NCBI GenBank assembly: GCA_036381275.1
Contig: DASVDC010000138.1
Span: 1 to 64,000 of the forward strand
Source of the DNA: UBA7803 sp036381275
GTDB taxonomy: Bacteria > Pseudomonadota > Gammaproteobacteria > Pseudomonadales > Azotimanducaceae
Reading direction: 5' to 3'
Length of the DNA stretch: 64,000 nucleotides
Shown: positions 42,584-50,820 of the stretch, piece after piece
How the letters are laid out: every line of letters begins with the position of its first letter
How positions within the stretch are numbered: the stretch's first letter is position 1
Notes under the pieces: model-generated
Told to the model about the DNA's origin: nothing
Database searches by the model: none
The model's input: only the letters and a program-made list of their open reading frames with translations
Position numbers and translations under genes: made by a program

Positions 42584-43174
42584 ATGGGCAAAGCGAACAG
42601 AAGACGGCCGAAGCAGACCGAGTTGGTGCTGATCCCCTCGGGCCGCGGCGGCTGGCGACCCGGCGCCGGCCGGAAGCCCCGGCCCAACGCGCGGGTGCTG
42701 CACCGCCGGCGCGAGGCGATTCCCGGCCACTGCCCCGTGCACGTCACCGTGCGCCTGCAGCGGGGTCTGCCGAACCTGCGCAGGAAGCGCTTCGTCTTAG
42801 CCTTTCGGCACAGCCTCAGCCAGTGCGCCGAGCGCCCGGGCTTTCGGGTCGTGCACTACTCGATCCAGCACAACCACCTGCACTTTCTGATCGAGGCGCA
42901 GGGGAAGCGCGCGCTCGCGTGCGGGATGAAGAGCCTCGCGGCGCGGGTGGCGCGGTGCGTGAACCGGGTGTTTTCGCGCCGCGGCAGTGTGCTCGATGGG
43001 CGCTACCACCACCGGCTGCTGCGGACGCCGAAGGAGGTGCGACATGCGTTCGGCTACGTGCTGCTGAACGCGCGGCACCACTACTTCGAGCGGCACCGGC
43101 GGCCGCCGCCCGTGATGCGGCTCGATCCGGCGAGTTCGGCGGTGTGGTTCGAGGGATGGAAGCGCCGGCTGTGA
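42584..43174 (+). CDS. REP-associated tyrosine transposase (RAYT)
   Basis: 196-residue Y1-transposase-like protein of the RAYT (IS200-like, TnpA-REP) group, which cuts and mobilises REP/REPIN sequences as single strands. The metal-binding HUH-type motif is in YSIQHNHLHFLIEA (about residues 90-103); the candidate catalytic Tyr is in HAFGYVLLNARHHYF (about 149-163). A basic N-terminus with GGWRPGAGRKPRPN is typical of the family. It is the only transposase-like gene in the window and the obvious partner of the many REP copies. It lies inside the segment bounded by inverted ends at 41907 and 43368. Confidence 0.9.
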   Translation: MGKANRRRPKQTELVLIPSGRGGWRPGAGRKPRPNARVLHRRREAIPGHCPVHVTVRLQRGLPNLRRKRFVLAFRHSLSQCAERPGFRVVHYSIQHNHLHFLIEAQGKRALACGMKSLAARVARCVNRVFSRRGSVLDGRYHHRLLRTPKEVRHAFGYVLLNARHHYFERHRRPPPVMRLDPASSAVWFEGWKRRL

Positions 43175-43312
43175 AACCACGAGCCGATCGCCGCCGAGAC
43201 GAGAAAGAGGGAAGTCGCGCCAGCAGCAACCTGGCTGCTGACGAAAGGCTGGCGCCGGCATCGGCTGATCGATCCGGCGGAGATCCCGGGCCGCTGAGAG
43301 CGACATGCCCGG

Positions 43313-43368
43313 TTCAGGTGTCAACCCTGTGGCCGGTCCAGGGGTTACGTGTGTGGCCGATTCATACC
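43313..43368. mobile_element. Mobile-element end (right end, locus B)
   Basis: CAGGTGTCAACCCTGTGGCC then GGTCCAGGGGTTACGTGTGT and GGCCGATTCATACC: inverted relative of the 41907 end. It abuts the remaining part of a REPIN. 43175-43312 between the RAYT gene and this end holds nothing I recognise. Confidence 0.6.
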
Positions 43369-43413
43369 GGCCGCGAATGGCTTCCGGATTCGCGGCCGGA
43401 GGCCGCTCCCACA
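43369..43413. repeat. Remainder of an interrupted REPIN
   Basis: GGCCGCGAATGG, spacer and a complete inverted head. Joined to 41888-41906 it restores a normal REPIN, with GGC present on both sides. Confidence 0.8.
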
Positions 43414-43420
43414 GGTGAGG

Positions 43421-43990
43421 TCAGGTCTTCGGCAGCGTCACCCCGCGCTGGCCCTGGTACTTGCCGCCGCGGTCCTTGTACGAGACCTCGCACTCCTCAT
43501 CCGACTCGAGGAAGATCACCTGCGCTACGCCCTCGTTCGCGTAGATCTTCGCGGGCAGCGGCGTCGTGTTCGAGAACTCGAGCGTGACGTGTCCTTCCCA
43601 TTCGGGTTCCAAGGGCGTTACGTTGACGATTATGCCGCAACGTGCGTAAGTGCTTTTTCCGAGGCACAGCACGAGCACGTTACGCGGCACGCGGAAGTAC
43701 TCCACCGTGCGCGCCAGCGCGAAGGAGTTGGGCGGGATGATGCAGACGTCGCCTCGAAAGTCCACGAACGACTTCTCGTCGAAATGCTTGGGATCGACGA
43801 TGGTGCTGTTGATGTTGGTGAATATCTTGAACTCGTCGGCGCACCGTACGTCGTAGCCGTAGCTCGAAGTGCCGTAGGAAATCAGCCTCTTGTCGTTTGC
43901 GCCGTAGCGCATTTGCTTCGGCTCGAACGGTTCGATCAGGCCGTGTTGCTCCGCCATCCGGCGGATCCATTTATCGGACTTGATGCTCAA
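43421..43990 (-). CDS. dcd: dCTP deaminase
   Basis: Deaminates dCTP to dUTP, feeding dTMP synthesis. 189 residues, the Gram-negative monofunctional length. Family segments are DKWIRRMAEQHGLIEPF, YGTSSYGYDVRCADEF, FALARTVEYFRVPRNVLV, GKSTYARCGIIVNVTPLEPEW with the catalytic Glu in the following EGHVTLEFSN, and ANEGVAQVIF. The start is TTG at 43990 with GGAG 8 bp upstream; homologues begin MSIKSDKWI. It lies downstream of the 44051 gene and apbC on the same strand. Confidence 0.96.
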   Translation of the reverse strand: MSIKSDKWIRRMAEQHGLIEPFEPKQMRYGANDKRLISYGTSSYGYDVRCADEFKIFTNINSTIVDPKHFDEKSFVDFRGDVCIIPPNSFALARTVEYFRVPRNVLVLCLGKSTYARCGIIVNVTPLEPEWEGHVTLEFSNTTPLPAKIYANEGVAQVIFLESDEECEVSYKDRGGKYQGQRGVTLPKT

Positions 43991-44050
43991 GTAAGGTTCT
44001 CCGGTCGATTCACTCGGTCTGGGCGCAATACGGCTCTGGCGGTCGACGCC

Positions 44051-44377
44051 CTAGAAGAATTGGACGCGATGACGTGTGTCTTCGCTGAGCTCGCCGAGCT
44101 CCTCGTCGTCGATGAGCCCGAGGCCCACCATAATGCGAAGCTGCTCGATCATTCTCGAGCGACGCGGGTCGTCGAAGGCCATGGCGAGCTGGCGTTCGCT
44201 GCGCTCGATCTCCTCGAACACCGCGAGATAGCGCTCATGCTTCGACTTGCCCGGCTCCGCCGCCAACTCGCTGATCCGGTTCAGCACGTTTCCGCAGAAG
44301 CGCTCCAGTGCGTCCACGCGCAAGCGCCGAAACACCTTCCAATCGGCTTCCGGCACGTGCCCTCCGGCGAATGACAT
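44051..44377 (-). CDS. Conserved hypothetical protein
   Basis: 108-residue soluble, mostly alpha-helical protein (ADWKVFRRLRVDALERFC, KHERYLAVFEEIERSERQLA, LAMAFDDPRRSRMIEQL). I recognise it as a small conserved protein of Gammaproteobacteria without a known function; it has no signal peptide, membrane segment or metal motif. GGGGGGAGGGG precedes the ATG. It sits 15 bp after apbC, so it is probably in the same operon, followed by dcd. Confidence 0.7.
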   Translation of the reverse strand: MSFAGGHVPEADWKVFRRLRVDALERFCGNVLNRISELAAEPGKSKHERYLAVFEEIERSERQLAMAFDDPRRSRMIEQLRIMVGLGLIDDEELGELSEDTRHRVQFF

Positions 44378-44392
44378 AGCCCCTCCCCCCGC

Positions 44393-45430
44393 TCAATCGT
44401 CGGTCATCGTGATCTCGATCGCGCCGGCGCCGGCGCCCGGGCTCGCGAGGCGCCACAGCTCCGCCGCCATGTGGCGGGCGGCGTCGCGGTACAGGCCGGC
44501 GATCTCGCCGTCCGGATCGCGGGCGACCGTGGGCGTGCCGCCGTCGGCCTGCTCGCGGATCTCCATCGTCAACGGCAACCGGCCGAGCAGCGGCGTCGCG
44601 AACTCGCCGGCGATGCGCGCGCCGCCGCCCTCGCCGAAGATGTGCGATTCGTGGCCGCAGTTCGGGCAGCGGAACGCCGACATGTTCTCCACCACGCCGA
44701 GCACCGGTATGTCGACTTTGCGGAACATTTCGATGCCCTTTTTCGCGTCGATCAGCGCGATGTCCTGCGGCGTCGTGACGATCACCGCGCCTGCGACCGG
44801 CACGCGCTGCGACAGCGTGAGCTGAATGTCGCCGGTGCCGGGCGGCATGTCGACGATCAGGTAGTCGAGCTCGTCCCAGAGGGTCTGACCGAGGAGTTGC
44901 TGCAGCGCGCCGGAGACCATCGGCCCGCGCCAGACCATCGGCGTCTTCTCAGTGACCAGGAAGCTCATCGACATCGCCTGGATGCCGTGGGCCTTGATCG
45001 GTACGAAGTAGCGCTCGCCGCGCACCTCCTTCAGCTCCGGGCGCCGGCCCTCGGCGACGCCGAGCATCATCCCCTGGCTCGGGCCGTAGATGTCCGCGTC
45101 GAGCAGCCCCACCTTGGCGCCCTCCCGGTCGAGCGCGAGCGCAAGGTTCACCGCGGTGGTGGATTTCCCCACCCCGCCCTTGCCGGACGCCACCGCGATC
45201 ACGTGCTTGATCGGGGCGGGCCCGCGGCCGGGCGGCGGCCGGAACGAGAGATCGAGGTCCACAGAATCCACCCCGAGGAACGCGGCGAGCTGCGTCGCGA
45301 GACGCTCGCGCAGCCCGGCGGCCGGATAGCCCAGGGTCACCGCTACCCTGGAGCCGGAGCTCAGCACCCGGGCGCCCAGATCCTGCCAGGGCACGTCCAG
45401 GTAGGGGTCGGGGAACTGCTCGATGCGCAT
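44393..45430 (-). CDS. apbC: Mrp/ApbC iron-sulfur cluster carrier ATPase
   Basis: 345-residue P-loop ATPase of the Mrp/NBP35 family that carries [4Fe-4S] clusters to apo-proteins. A partial N-terminal MIP18-like domain (about 1-70) precedes the deviant Walker A VASGKGGVGKSTTAVN (about 79-94). The LLDADIYGPSQ and DMPPGTGDIQL motifs follow, with the cluster-binding CxxC in FRCPNCGHESHIF. The ATG at 45430 has AGGAG 7 bp upstream. Divergent from metG, the usual arrangement for this gene in Gammaproteobacteria. Confidence 0.95.
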   Translation of the reverse strand: MRIEQFPDPYLDVPWQDLGARVLSSGSRVAVTLGYPAAGLRERLATQLAAFLGVDSVDLDLSFRPPPGRGPAPIKHVIAVASGKGGVGKSTTAVNLALALDREGAKVGLLDADIYGPSQGMMLGVAEGRRPELKEVRGERYFVPIKAHGIQAMSMSFLVTEKTPMVWRGPMVSGALQQLLGQTLWDELDYLIVDMPPGTGDIQLTLSQRVPVAGAVIVTTPQDIALIDAKKGIEMFRKVDIPVLGVVENMSAFRCPNCGHESHIFGEGGGARIAGEFATPLLGRLPLTMEIREQADGGTPTVARDPDGEIAGLYRDAARHMAAELWRLASPGAGAGAIEITMTDD

Positions 45431-45540
45431 GGCCGCTCCTGCGGGGTTTGCTTCGTCCTCGGGAGAGGGCGCATTGTAGTGGAGATGGCGGTATAGTCTC
45501 GCCCTTTTCGAACCTTTACCCCAAGGGGCGGTCACGCCTC

Positions 45541-45602
45541 TGTGGGAGCGGCCTCCGGCCGCGAATTTCGGAAGTCATTCGCGGCCGGAGGCCGCTCCCA
45601 CA
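45541..45602. repeat. REPIN (type-1 REP pair)
   Basis: Inverted type-1 pair within the apbC/metG divergent intergenic region, 42 bp before the metG start. Confidence 0.95.
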
Positions 45603-45643
45603 GAAGTGTCTGAACGCGCTCCCAGGGAAGATCATTCGCCAGC

Positions 45644-47734
45644 ATGAAACGCCGCATCCTAGTCACGAGCGCGCTGCCGTACGTCAACGGCGCGATACAC
45701 CTCGGGCACCTGCTCGAGCACATCCAGACCGACATCTGGGTGCGCTTCCAGCGTATGCGCGGGCACGAGGTGATCTATGTGTGCGCCGACGACACCCACG
45801 GCACCGCGACGATGCTGATGGCCGAATCGCGCGGCGTCACGCCGGAAGAGCTGATCGAGACGATCCGGGAGGAGCACGCGCGCGACTTCCGGGGCTTTCT
45901 GATCGGCCACGACAACTACTACTCGACCCACTCCGACGAGAACCGCCGGTACTCGGAGCTGATCTTCGGCCGGCTGAAGAACGCCGGGCTGATCTTCACC
46001 GCGGAAGTCGAGCAGCTCTACGACCCGGAGCGCAAGCTGTTCCTGGCCGACCGCTTCGTGAAGGGCGAGTGTCCGAACTGCGGCGCGCCGGATCAGTACG
46101 GCGACAACTGCGACGTCTGCTCCGCCACCTACGACGCCACCGACCTGAAGAACCCGTACTCGACGCTGTCCGGCGCGACGCCCGTGCTGCGCGCGTCCGA
46201 GCACTACTTCTTCGACCTGCCGGCGTACACCGACTTTCTGCGCGACTGGCTCGCGACCGGCACCGTGCAGCCGGAGGTGGCCAACAAGCTGAAGGAATGG
46301 CTCGACGGCGGGCTCAAGCCCTGGGACATCTCCCGCGACGCCCCGTACTTCGGCTTCCTGATCCCGGGCACGGAGGACAAGTACTTCTACGTCTGGATGG
46401 ACGCGCCGATCGGCTACATGGCGAGCTTCCAGAACTGGGTCGACCGCAACCAGAACCAGCATGTCACGTTCGAGGAATTCTGGGACGCCGAGGCCGCCGC
46501 GAAAGCGGCCACCGAGGTGCACCACTTCATCGGCAAGGACATCATCAATTTCCACGCGCTGTTCTGGCCGTCGGTGCTGCACGCGACCGGCTTCCGCACG
46601 CCGACGCGCATTCACACCCACGGCTTCATCACCGTGAACGGCGCCAAGATGTCGAAGTCGCGCGGCACGTTCATCAACGCGGCGACGTACCTCGAGCATC
46701 TCGATCCCGAGTACCTGCGCTACTACTACGCCACCAAGCTGAACGGCACGATCGACGACATGGACGTGAACCTCGACGACTTCGTCCAGCGGGTGAACTC
46801 GGATCTGGTCGGCAAGGTGGTCAACATCGCGAGCCGCTGCGCCGGCTTCGTCTCCAAGCAGTTCGACGGCCGTCTCGCCGGCGCGCTGCACGACGAGGCG
46901 CTGTGGCGCGAGTTCGTCGACGCCCGGGAGACCATCGCCGGCTACTTCGAGGCGAGCAACACCTCGCGCGCGGTGCGCGAGATCACCGCGCTCGCCGACA
47001 AGGCGAACCAGTACGTCGCCGCGCACGCGCCGTGGGCGATGATCAAGGACGCGGCCAAGCGCGACGAGGTCCAGGCCGTCTGCAGCCAGGGCATCAACCT
47101 GTTCCGGGTGCTGGCGATCTACCTCGCGCCGATCGTGCCGCGGATGGCGGCGGACGCGGCCGAGTTCCTGCAGGTTCCGCCGTTCCGCTGGGACGACCTC
47201 GACGCGCCGCTCGTCGATCACCGGATCGCGCCGTTCAAGCCCTTGTTCACGCGGATGGAGAAGGAGAAGGTGGACGCCGTGCTCGAAGCGAGCCGCGAAG
47301 AAGAACCGAAACCCGCTGTGGGAGCGGTCTCCAGACCGCGAACCGACGGCGCTGAAGAGTCGCGGTCGGGAAACCGCTCCGACAGCGAGGACAACAGGGT
47401 GAGCAACACGATCACCATCGACGACTTCGCGAAGATCGATCTGCGCGTCGCCAAGGTCGTGCGGGCGCAAGCGGTCGAAGGCGCCGACAAGCTGCTGCAG
47501 CTGACCCTGGACGTCGGCGAATTGGGCGAGCGGCAGGTGTTCGCCGGCATCAAGAGCGCCTACAGCGCCGAGGAGCTCGTCGGGCGCCTGGTGGTCGTGA
47601 TCGCGAACCTCGCGCCGCGCAAGATGCGCTTCGGTGTCTCGGAAGGCATGGTGCTGGCCGCCGGCCCCGGCGGAAGCGACATCTTCCTGCTGTCGCCGGA
47701 CAGCGGCGCGCAGCCGGGAATGGTCGTGCGCTGA
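45644..47734 (+). CDS. metG: Methionyl-tRNA synthetase with REP-encoded linker
   Basis: Charges tRNA-Met and initiator tRNA. 696 residues, somewhat longer than E. coli MetG (677). The HIGH motif is AIHLGHLLEHIQTD (about 14-27); the zinc knuckle is CPNCGAPDQYGDNCDVC (about 145-161); the KMSKS motif is AKMSKSRGTF. The C-terminal dimerisation/tRNA-binding domain begins ITIDDFAKIDLRVAKVV (about 589). Between the anticodon domain and this domain, residues about 558-581 are encoded by a type-2 REP pair read in frame (VGAVSRPRTDGAEES...). The linker is normally variable, so function should be kept. Confidence 0.96.
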   Translation: MKRRILVTSALPYVNGAIHLGHLLEHIQTDIWVRFQRMRGHEVIYVCADDTHGTATMLMAESRGVTPEELIETIREEHARDFRGFLIGHDNYYSTHSDENRRYSELIFGRLKNAGLIFTAEVEQLYDPERKLFLADRFVKGECPNCGAPDQYGDNCDVCSATYDATDLKNPYSTLSGATPVLRASEHYFFDLPAYTDFLRDWLATGTVQPEVANKLKEWLDGGLKPWDISRDAPYFGFLIPGTEDKYFYVWMDAPIGYMASFQNWVDRNQNQHVTFEEFWDAEAAAKAATEVHHFIGKDIINFHALFWPSVLHATGFRTPTRIHTHGFITVNGAKMSKSRGTFINAATYLEHLDPEYLRYYYATKLNGTIDDMDVNLDDFVQRVNSDLVGKVVNIASRCAGFVSKQFDGRLAGALHDEALWREFVDARETIAGYFEASNTSRAVREITALADKANQYVAAHAPWAMIKDAAKRDEVQAVCSQGINLFRVLAIYLAPIVPRMAADAAEFLQVPPFRWDDLDAPLVDHRIAPFKPLFTRMEKEKVDAVLEASREEEPKPAVGAVSRPRTDGAEESRSGNRSDSEDNRVSNTITIDDFAKIDLRVAKVVRAQAVEGADKLLQLTLDVGELGERQVFAGIKSAYSAEELVGRLVVVIANLAPRKMRFGVSEGMVLAAGPGGSDIFLLSPDSGAQPGMVVR
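47317..47385. repeat. Type-2 REP pair inside metG
   Basis: TGTGGGAGCGGTCTCCAGAC head and a degenerate inverted partner (GGTCGGGAAACCGCTCCGACA). It is read in frame as part of the MetG linker. Confidence 0.85.
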
Positions 47735-47754
47735 GGGCTATGCGCGCGACCTGC

Positions 47755-47903
47755 TGTGGGAGCGGCCTCGGGCTGCCATCCTGCTGTGGGAGCGGCCTCC
47801 GGCCGCGAACCGCGGTGGAAGGCCGCTCTGGTACAGAAGCATTCGCGGCCGGAGGCCGCTCCCACAGAGAAAGCCGCTCCCACAGAGAAAGCCGCTCCCA
47901 CAG
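47755..47903. repeat. REP cluster with 18-bp repeats between metG and rnfA
   Basis: Two left heads, a spacer, and an inverted head followed by two further CGCTCCCACAG units at an 18-bp period (unit CGCTCCCACAGAGAAAGC). It fills nearly all of the metG-rnfA gap. Confidence 0.93.
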
Positions 47904-47920
47904 CGAAGGCCCCTCCTGCC

Positions 47921-48499
47921 ATGGCTGAGCTCGGACTGATCCTCATCGGCGCGACCCTCGTGAACAACTTCGTGCTGGCGCAGTTCCTCGGCCTGTGCCC
48001 GTTCATGGGCGTCACGCGCCAGTACCAGCCGGCGCTCGCGATGGGGCTCGCGACCGCCTTCGTGCTGACCACCGCGGCGGCGGCGAGCTTTCTGCTCTAC
48101 CACGCGGTGCTGGTGCCGCTCGAGGTCGAGTACCTGCGCATCGTCGTGTTCATCGTGACGATCGCCGGCGTGGTGCAGTTCACCGAGCGGGTGATCCGCG
48201 CGCAGAGCCCGCTGCTCTACGAGGTGCTCGGCATCTACCTGCCGTTGATCACCTCCAACTGCGCGGTGCTGGCGGTAGCGCTGCTCGCGGTCGGCCAGGA
48301 GCTCGGCTTCGTCGAGACCGTCGTCTACGCGATCGGCGCGGCCGCCGGCTTCTCGCTGGTGCTGGTGCTGTTCGCGGCGCTGCGCGAACGCCTGGAACAG
48401 GCGCCCGTGCCGGCGGCGTTCCGCGGCGTGCCGGTGGCGCTCGTCACCGCCGGCATCCTGAGCCTCGGCTTCATGGGCTTCGCGGGGCTCGCCAACTGA
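47921..48499 (+). CDS. rnfA: Rnf/Rsx electron-transport complex subunit A
   Basis: 192-residue integral membrane subunit of the Rnf complex, with six helices. It opens MAELGLILIGATLVNNFVLAQFLGLCPFMGVT, the RnfA/NqrE signature with the conserved Cys that takes part in the intramembrane iron-sulfur site shared with RnfE. GIYLPLITSNCAVLAVALL carries the second conserved Cys. The ATG at 47921 fits homologues; upstream in-frame sequence is REP-derived and unlikely to be translated. The stop overlaps the rnfB start (TGATG). Confidence 0.95.
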   Translation: MAELGLILIGATLVNNFVLAQFLGLCPFMGVTRQYQPALAMGLATAFVLTTAAAASFLLYHAVLVPLEVEYLRIVVFIVTIAGVVQFTERVIRAQSPLLYEVLGIYLPLITSNCAVLAVALLAVGQELGFVETVVYAIGAAAGFSLVLVLFAALRERLEQAPVPAAFRGVPVALVTAGILSLGFMGFAGLAN

Positions 48500-49410
48500 T
48501 GGTCGAAGCGCTCGTCACGGTGGGCGTGCTGACCGGGGTCGGCGGTACCCTCGCCGTGCTGCTCGGCTGGGCCCACCGGCGGCTGCCGGCCGATTCGACG
48601 CCGCTGGTGGACGCGATCGATGCGCTGCTGCCGCAGACGCAATGCGCGCAGTGCGGCTACCCCGGTTGCCGCCCGTACGCGGAAGCGGTGGCGAACGGCG
48701 CGCCGGTGAACCTCTGCCCGCCGGGCGGCGACGAGACGCACCGCGCGCTCGCACGCCTGCTCGGCCGCGAGCCGGGTCCGCCGCCGGCGGATCCGCCGCC
48801 GCAGGTCGCCGTGATCGACGAAGCCGCCTGCATCGGCTGCTTCCGCTGCGTGGAAGCGTGCCCGGTGGACGCGATCGTCGGCGCGCCGCAACTGATGCAC
48901 ACCGTGCTCGAGGAGCGCTGCACCGGCTGCGCGCTCTGCCTGCCGCCGTGCCCGGTGGACTGCATCGCGCTGGAACCCCTTCCGGTGCCGGCGGATCCGC
49001 GGCCGCTGCGCATCCTCGCGAAACCGCGGAACCGCGATCCGGACGCGCCGGAGCTCGCCTGCATCCGTTGCGGTGCTTGTCAATCCGCGTGTCCCGAGGG
49101 GCTCGTGCCGGAGGAGCTCTACTGGTACGCGCGCGAGGGCGCCTGGCCGGAAGCAGCCGAGCGCGGGCTCGACCGCTGCATCGAGTGCGGGCTCTGCAAT
49201 CAGGTGTGCCCCAGCAACATCGATCTGCTCGCCGCGTTCACCCGCGGCCGCCAGGCACTCGCCGCGGCCGAGGCCGCCGAACGCGACGCGCAGGAAGCGA
49301 AGCGCCGCTACCAGCGCCACCTGGAACGCAAGGCCGCCCGCCAGCGCGAGTGGGAGGCGCGTCGGCAGGCGCGGCTCGCAGCCCGCGACGAGCGTCCGTG
49401 GCTGCGTTGA
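48499..49410 (+). CDS. rnfB: RnfB fused to the C-terminal iron-sulfur domain of RnfC
   Basis: 303-residue electron-transfer protein. The RnfB part has an N-terminal membrane helix (about 5-25), the [4Fe-4S] domain with C49, C52, C57 and C73, and two ferredoxin clusters (C111-C114-C117-C121 and C141-C144-C147-C151). After a linker it continues with LACIRCGACQSACP (C188-C198), LVPEELYWYAREG and CIECGLCNQVCPSNI (C227-C237), then a charged A/E/R-rich coiled coil. This second part is the C-terminal half of RnfC. The RnfC flavin/NADH-binding and SLBB domains are absent here and no separate rnfC lies in the operon. Confidence 0.9.
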   Translation: MVEALVTVGVLTGVGGTLAVLLGWAHRRLPADSTPLVDAIDALLPQTQCAQCGYPGCRPYAEAVANGAPVNLCPPGGDETHRALARLLGREPGPPPADPPPQVAVIDEAACIGCFRCVEACPVDAIVGAPQLMHTVLEERCTGCALCLPPCPVDCIALEPLPVPADPRPLRILAKPRNRDPDAPELACIRCGACQSACPEGLVPEELYWYAREGAWPEAAERGLDRCIECGLCNQVCPSNIDLLAAFTRGRQALAAAEAAERDAQEAKRRYQRHLERKAARQREWEARRQARLAARDERPWLR

Positions 49411-50303
49411 CGACCCGCCGGATCATGCTGACCGTGCTCGCGGCACTGGTGCCGGGCGCGGCGATGCTCTGCTTCTACTTCGGCCTCGGTTACCTGCCGC
49501 GCCTCGCGCTCGCCGGCGCCGTCGGCGCCGCCGCCGAAGCCGGCGCGCTCGCGCTGCAGCGCCGTCCGGTGCGGCCGGCGCTCGCCGACGGCAGCGTGCT
49601 GGTCACCTGCACGCTGCTGACCCTCGCGCTGCCGCCGAACGTGCCGCTGCACGTGCTGGCTCTCGCGGTGCTGGCCGCCGTCGGAATCGGCAAGCACGTC
49701 TACGGCGGTCTCGGCAGCAATCCGTTCAATCCCGCGATCGTCGGCTACACGATCGTGCTGGTGTCGTTCCCGGCGGCGCTCGCCACCTGGCCGGTGCCGA
49801 CCGACGGGGTCACCGCCGCGACCGCGCTGACGACGCTGCGCCATCGCGAAGCGCAGACCGTCGCCGAGGTCTGGAGTCACGCGAACGGCTTCGGCTCCCT
49901 CGGCGGCTTCGGCTGGGAGTGGGTCAATCTGGCCTTCCTCGCCGGCGGCGTCTTCCTCGCGGTGCGACGCATCATCGCGTGGCGGGTGCCGGCGGCGCTC
50001 CTCGGCACGCTCGGGCTGCTCGCCGCGCTCGGCTACGACGGCGGCAGCTCGGAATCGCTCGGCTCTCCCGCGTTCCACTGGTTCTCCGGCGGCACCTGCC
50101 TCGCCGCGTTCTTCTTCGCGACGGACCCGGTGACCCACCCGGTCACCCACCGCGGGCAGATCCTGTTCGGGATCGGCATCGCGCTGGTGGCGTTCGTCGT
50201 GCGCGCCTTCGGCAACTACCCGGACGGGCTCGCGTTCGGCATCCTGCTCGCCAACGCCGCGACCCCGTACCTCGATCGGCGGCTGGTGACCGCGCATGGC
50301 TGA
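49407..50303 (+). CDS. rnfD: Rnf complex subunit D (flavoprotein)
   Basis: 298-residue membrane subunit related to NqrB, with about nine helices. The covalent-FMN motif is PTDGVTAATAL, with Thr139 as the likely attachment residue; SNPFNPAIVGYTIVL and FFATDPVTHPVTHRGQ are family segments. It forms the membrane path with RnfA, RnfE and RnfG. The start is probably TTG at 49407, overlapping the rnfB stop (TTGA); an ATG six codons later is possible. It overlaps rnfG by 8 bp. Confidence 0.93.
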   Translation: MTTRRIMLTVLAALVPGAAMLCFYFGLGYLPRLALAGAVGAAAEAGALALQRRPVRPALADGSVLVTCTLLTLALPPNVPLHVLALAVLAAVGIGKHVYGGLGSNPFNPAIVGYTIVLVSFPAALATWPVPTDGVTAATALTTLRHREAQTVAEVWSHANGFGSLGGFGWEWVNLAFLAGGVFLAVRRIIAWRVPAALLGTLGLLAALGYDGGSSESLGSPAFHWFSGGTCLAAFFFATDPVTHPVTHRGQILFGIGIALVAFVVRAFGNYPDGLAFGILLANAATPYLDRRLVTAHG

Positions 50304-50820
50304 ACCGCTGATCCGCCCCGTGCTCGTGTTCCTCGCGCTGGTGATCGGCTGCGGCGTGCTGATCGCGGCGACCGCGGCGCTGACCCGGGAGCGCATCGAG
50401 GAGAACCGCGCGCAGCGCTTCCTCGCCACGTTGACCGAGCTCACCGGCAGCGCCGCCGCGGCCGCCGACGTGCACTGGAACGGCGACACCGCGCTGATCT
50501 GCCCGGACCGCGCCGTGCTGCGCGGCCGCGTGCGCGGTTACGGCGGCGACATCCATTGGCTCGCCGCCGCCGACCTCGATCCCGACGCGCCGGTGCTGAC
50601 GCGGCTGCGTATCACCGAGCATCAGGAAACGCCCGGCATCGCCGACTTCCTGGATCGGCCGGACCGCGGCTGGCTCGCATCGCTGCGCCAGCGCGACGCC
50701 GCGGCGATCGCGCAGGTGGACGCCGTCAGCGGCGCCACGATCACCAGCCGCGCACTGACCCGCTCGCTGTCCGCGGCCTTCGCGCGTCCGGCACTGACCA
50801 AGCCGGCGTGCCCGCCGTGA
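50296..50820 (+). CDS. rnfG: Rnf complex subunit G (FMN-binding)
   Basis: 174-residue subunit with one N-terminal membrane helix (about 7-29) and a periplasmic FMN-binding domain. The flavinylation motif SGAT is at residues 145-148 (DAVSGATITSRA), so Thr148 should carry FMN through a phosphoester bond. ITEHQETPGIADFL is the family segment before it. Its stop overlaps the GTG start of rnfE (GTGA). Confidence 0.94.
   Translation: MAEPLIRPVLVFLALVIGCGVLIAATAALTRERIEENRAQRFLATLTELTGSAAAAADVHWNGDTALICPDRAVLRGRVRGYGGDIHWLAAADLDPDAPVLTRLRITEHQETPGIADFLDRPDRGWLASLRQRDAAAIAQVDAVSGATITSRALTRSLSAAFARPALTKPACPP

Noticed and set aside
40717..43587. Long plus-strand open frame of 956 codons across the amidohydrolase, repeats and RAYT
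   Set aside because: It runs antisense through the amidohydrolase and out of frame through the RAYT, with composition of a shadow frame.
47756..47920. REP-derived N-terminal extension of RnfA
   Set aside because: The frame is open upstream of the conserved MAELGLILIG start, but homologues start there and no SD lies at the upstream ATG.
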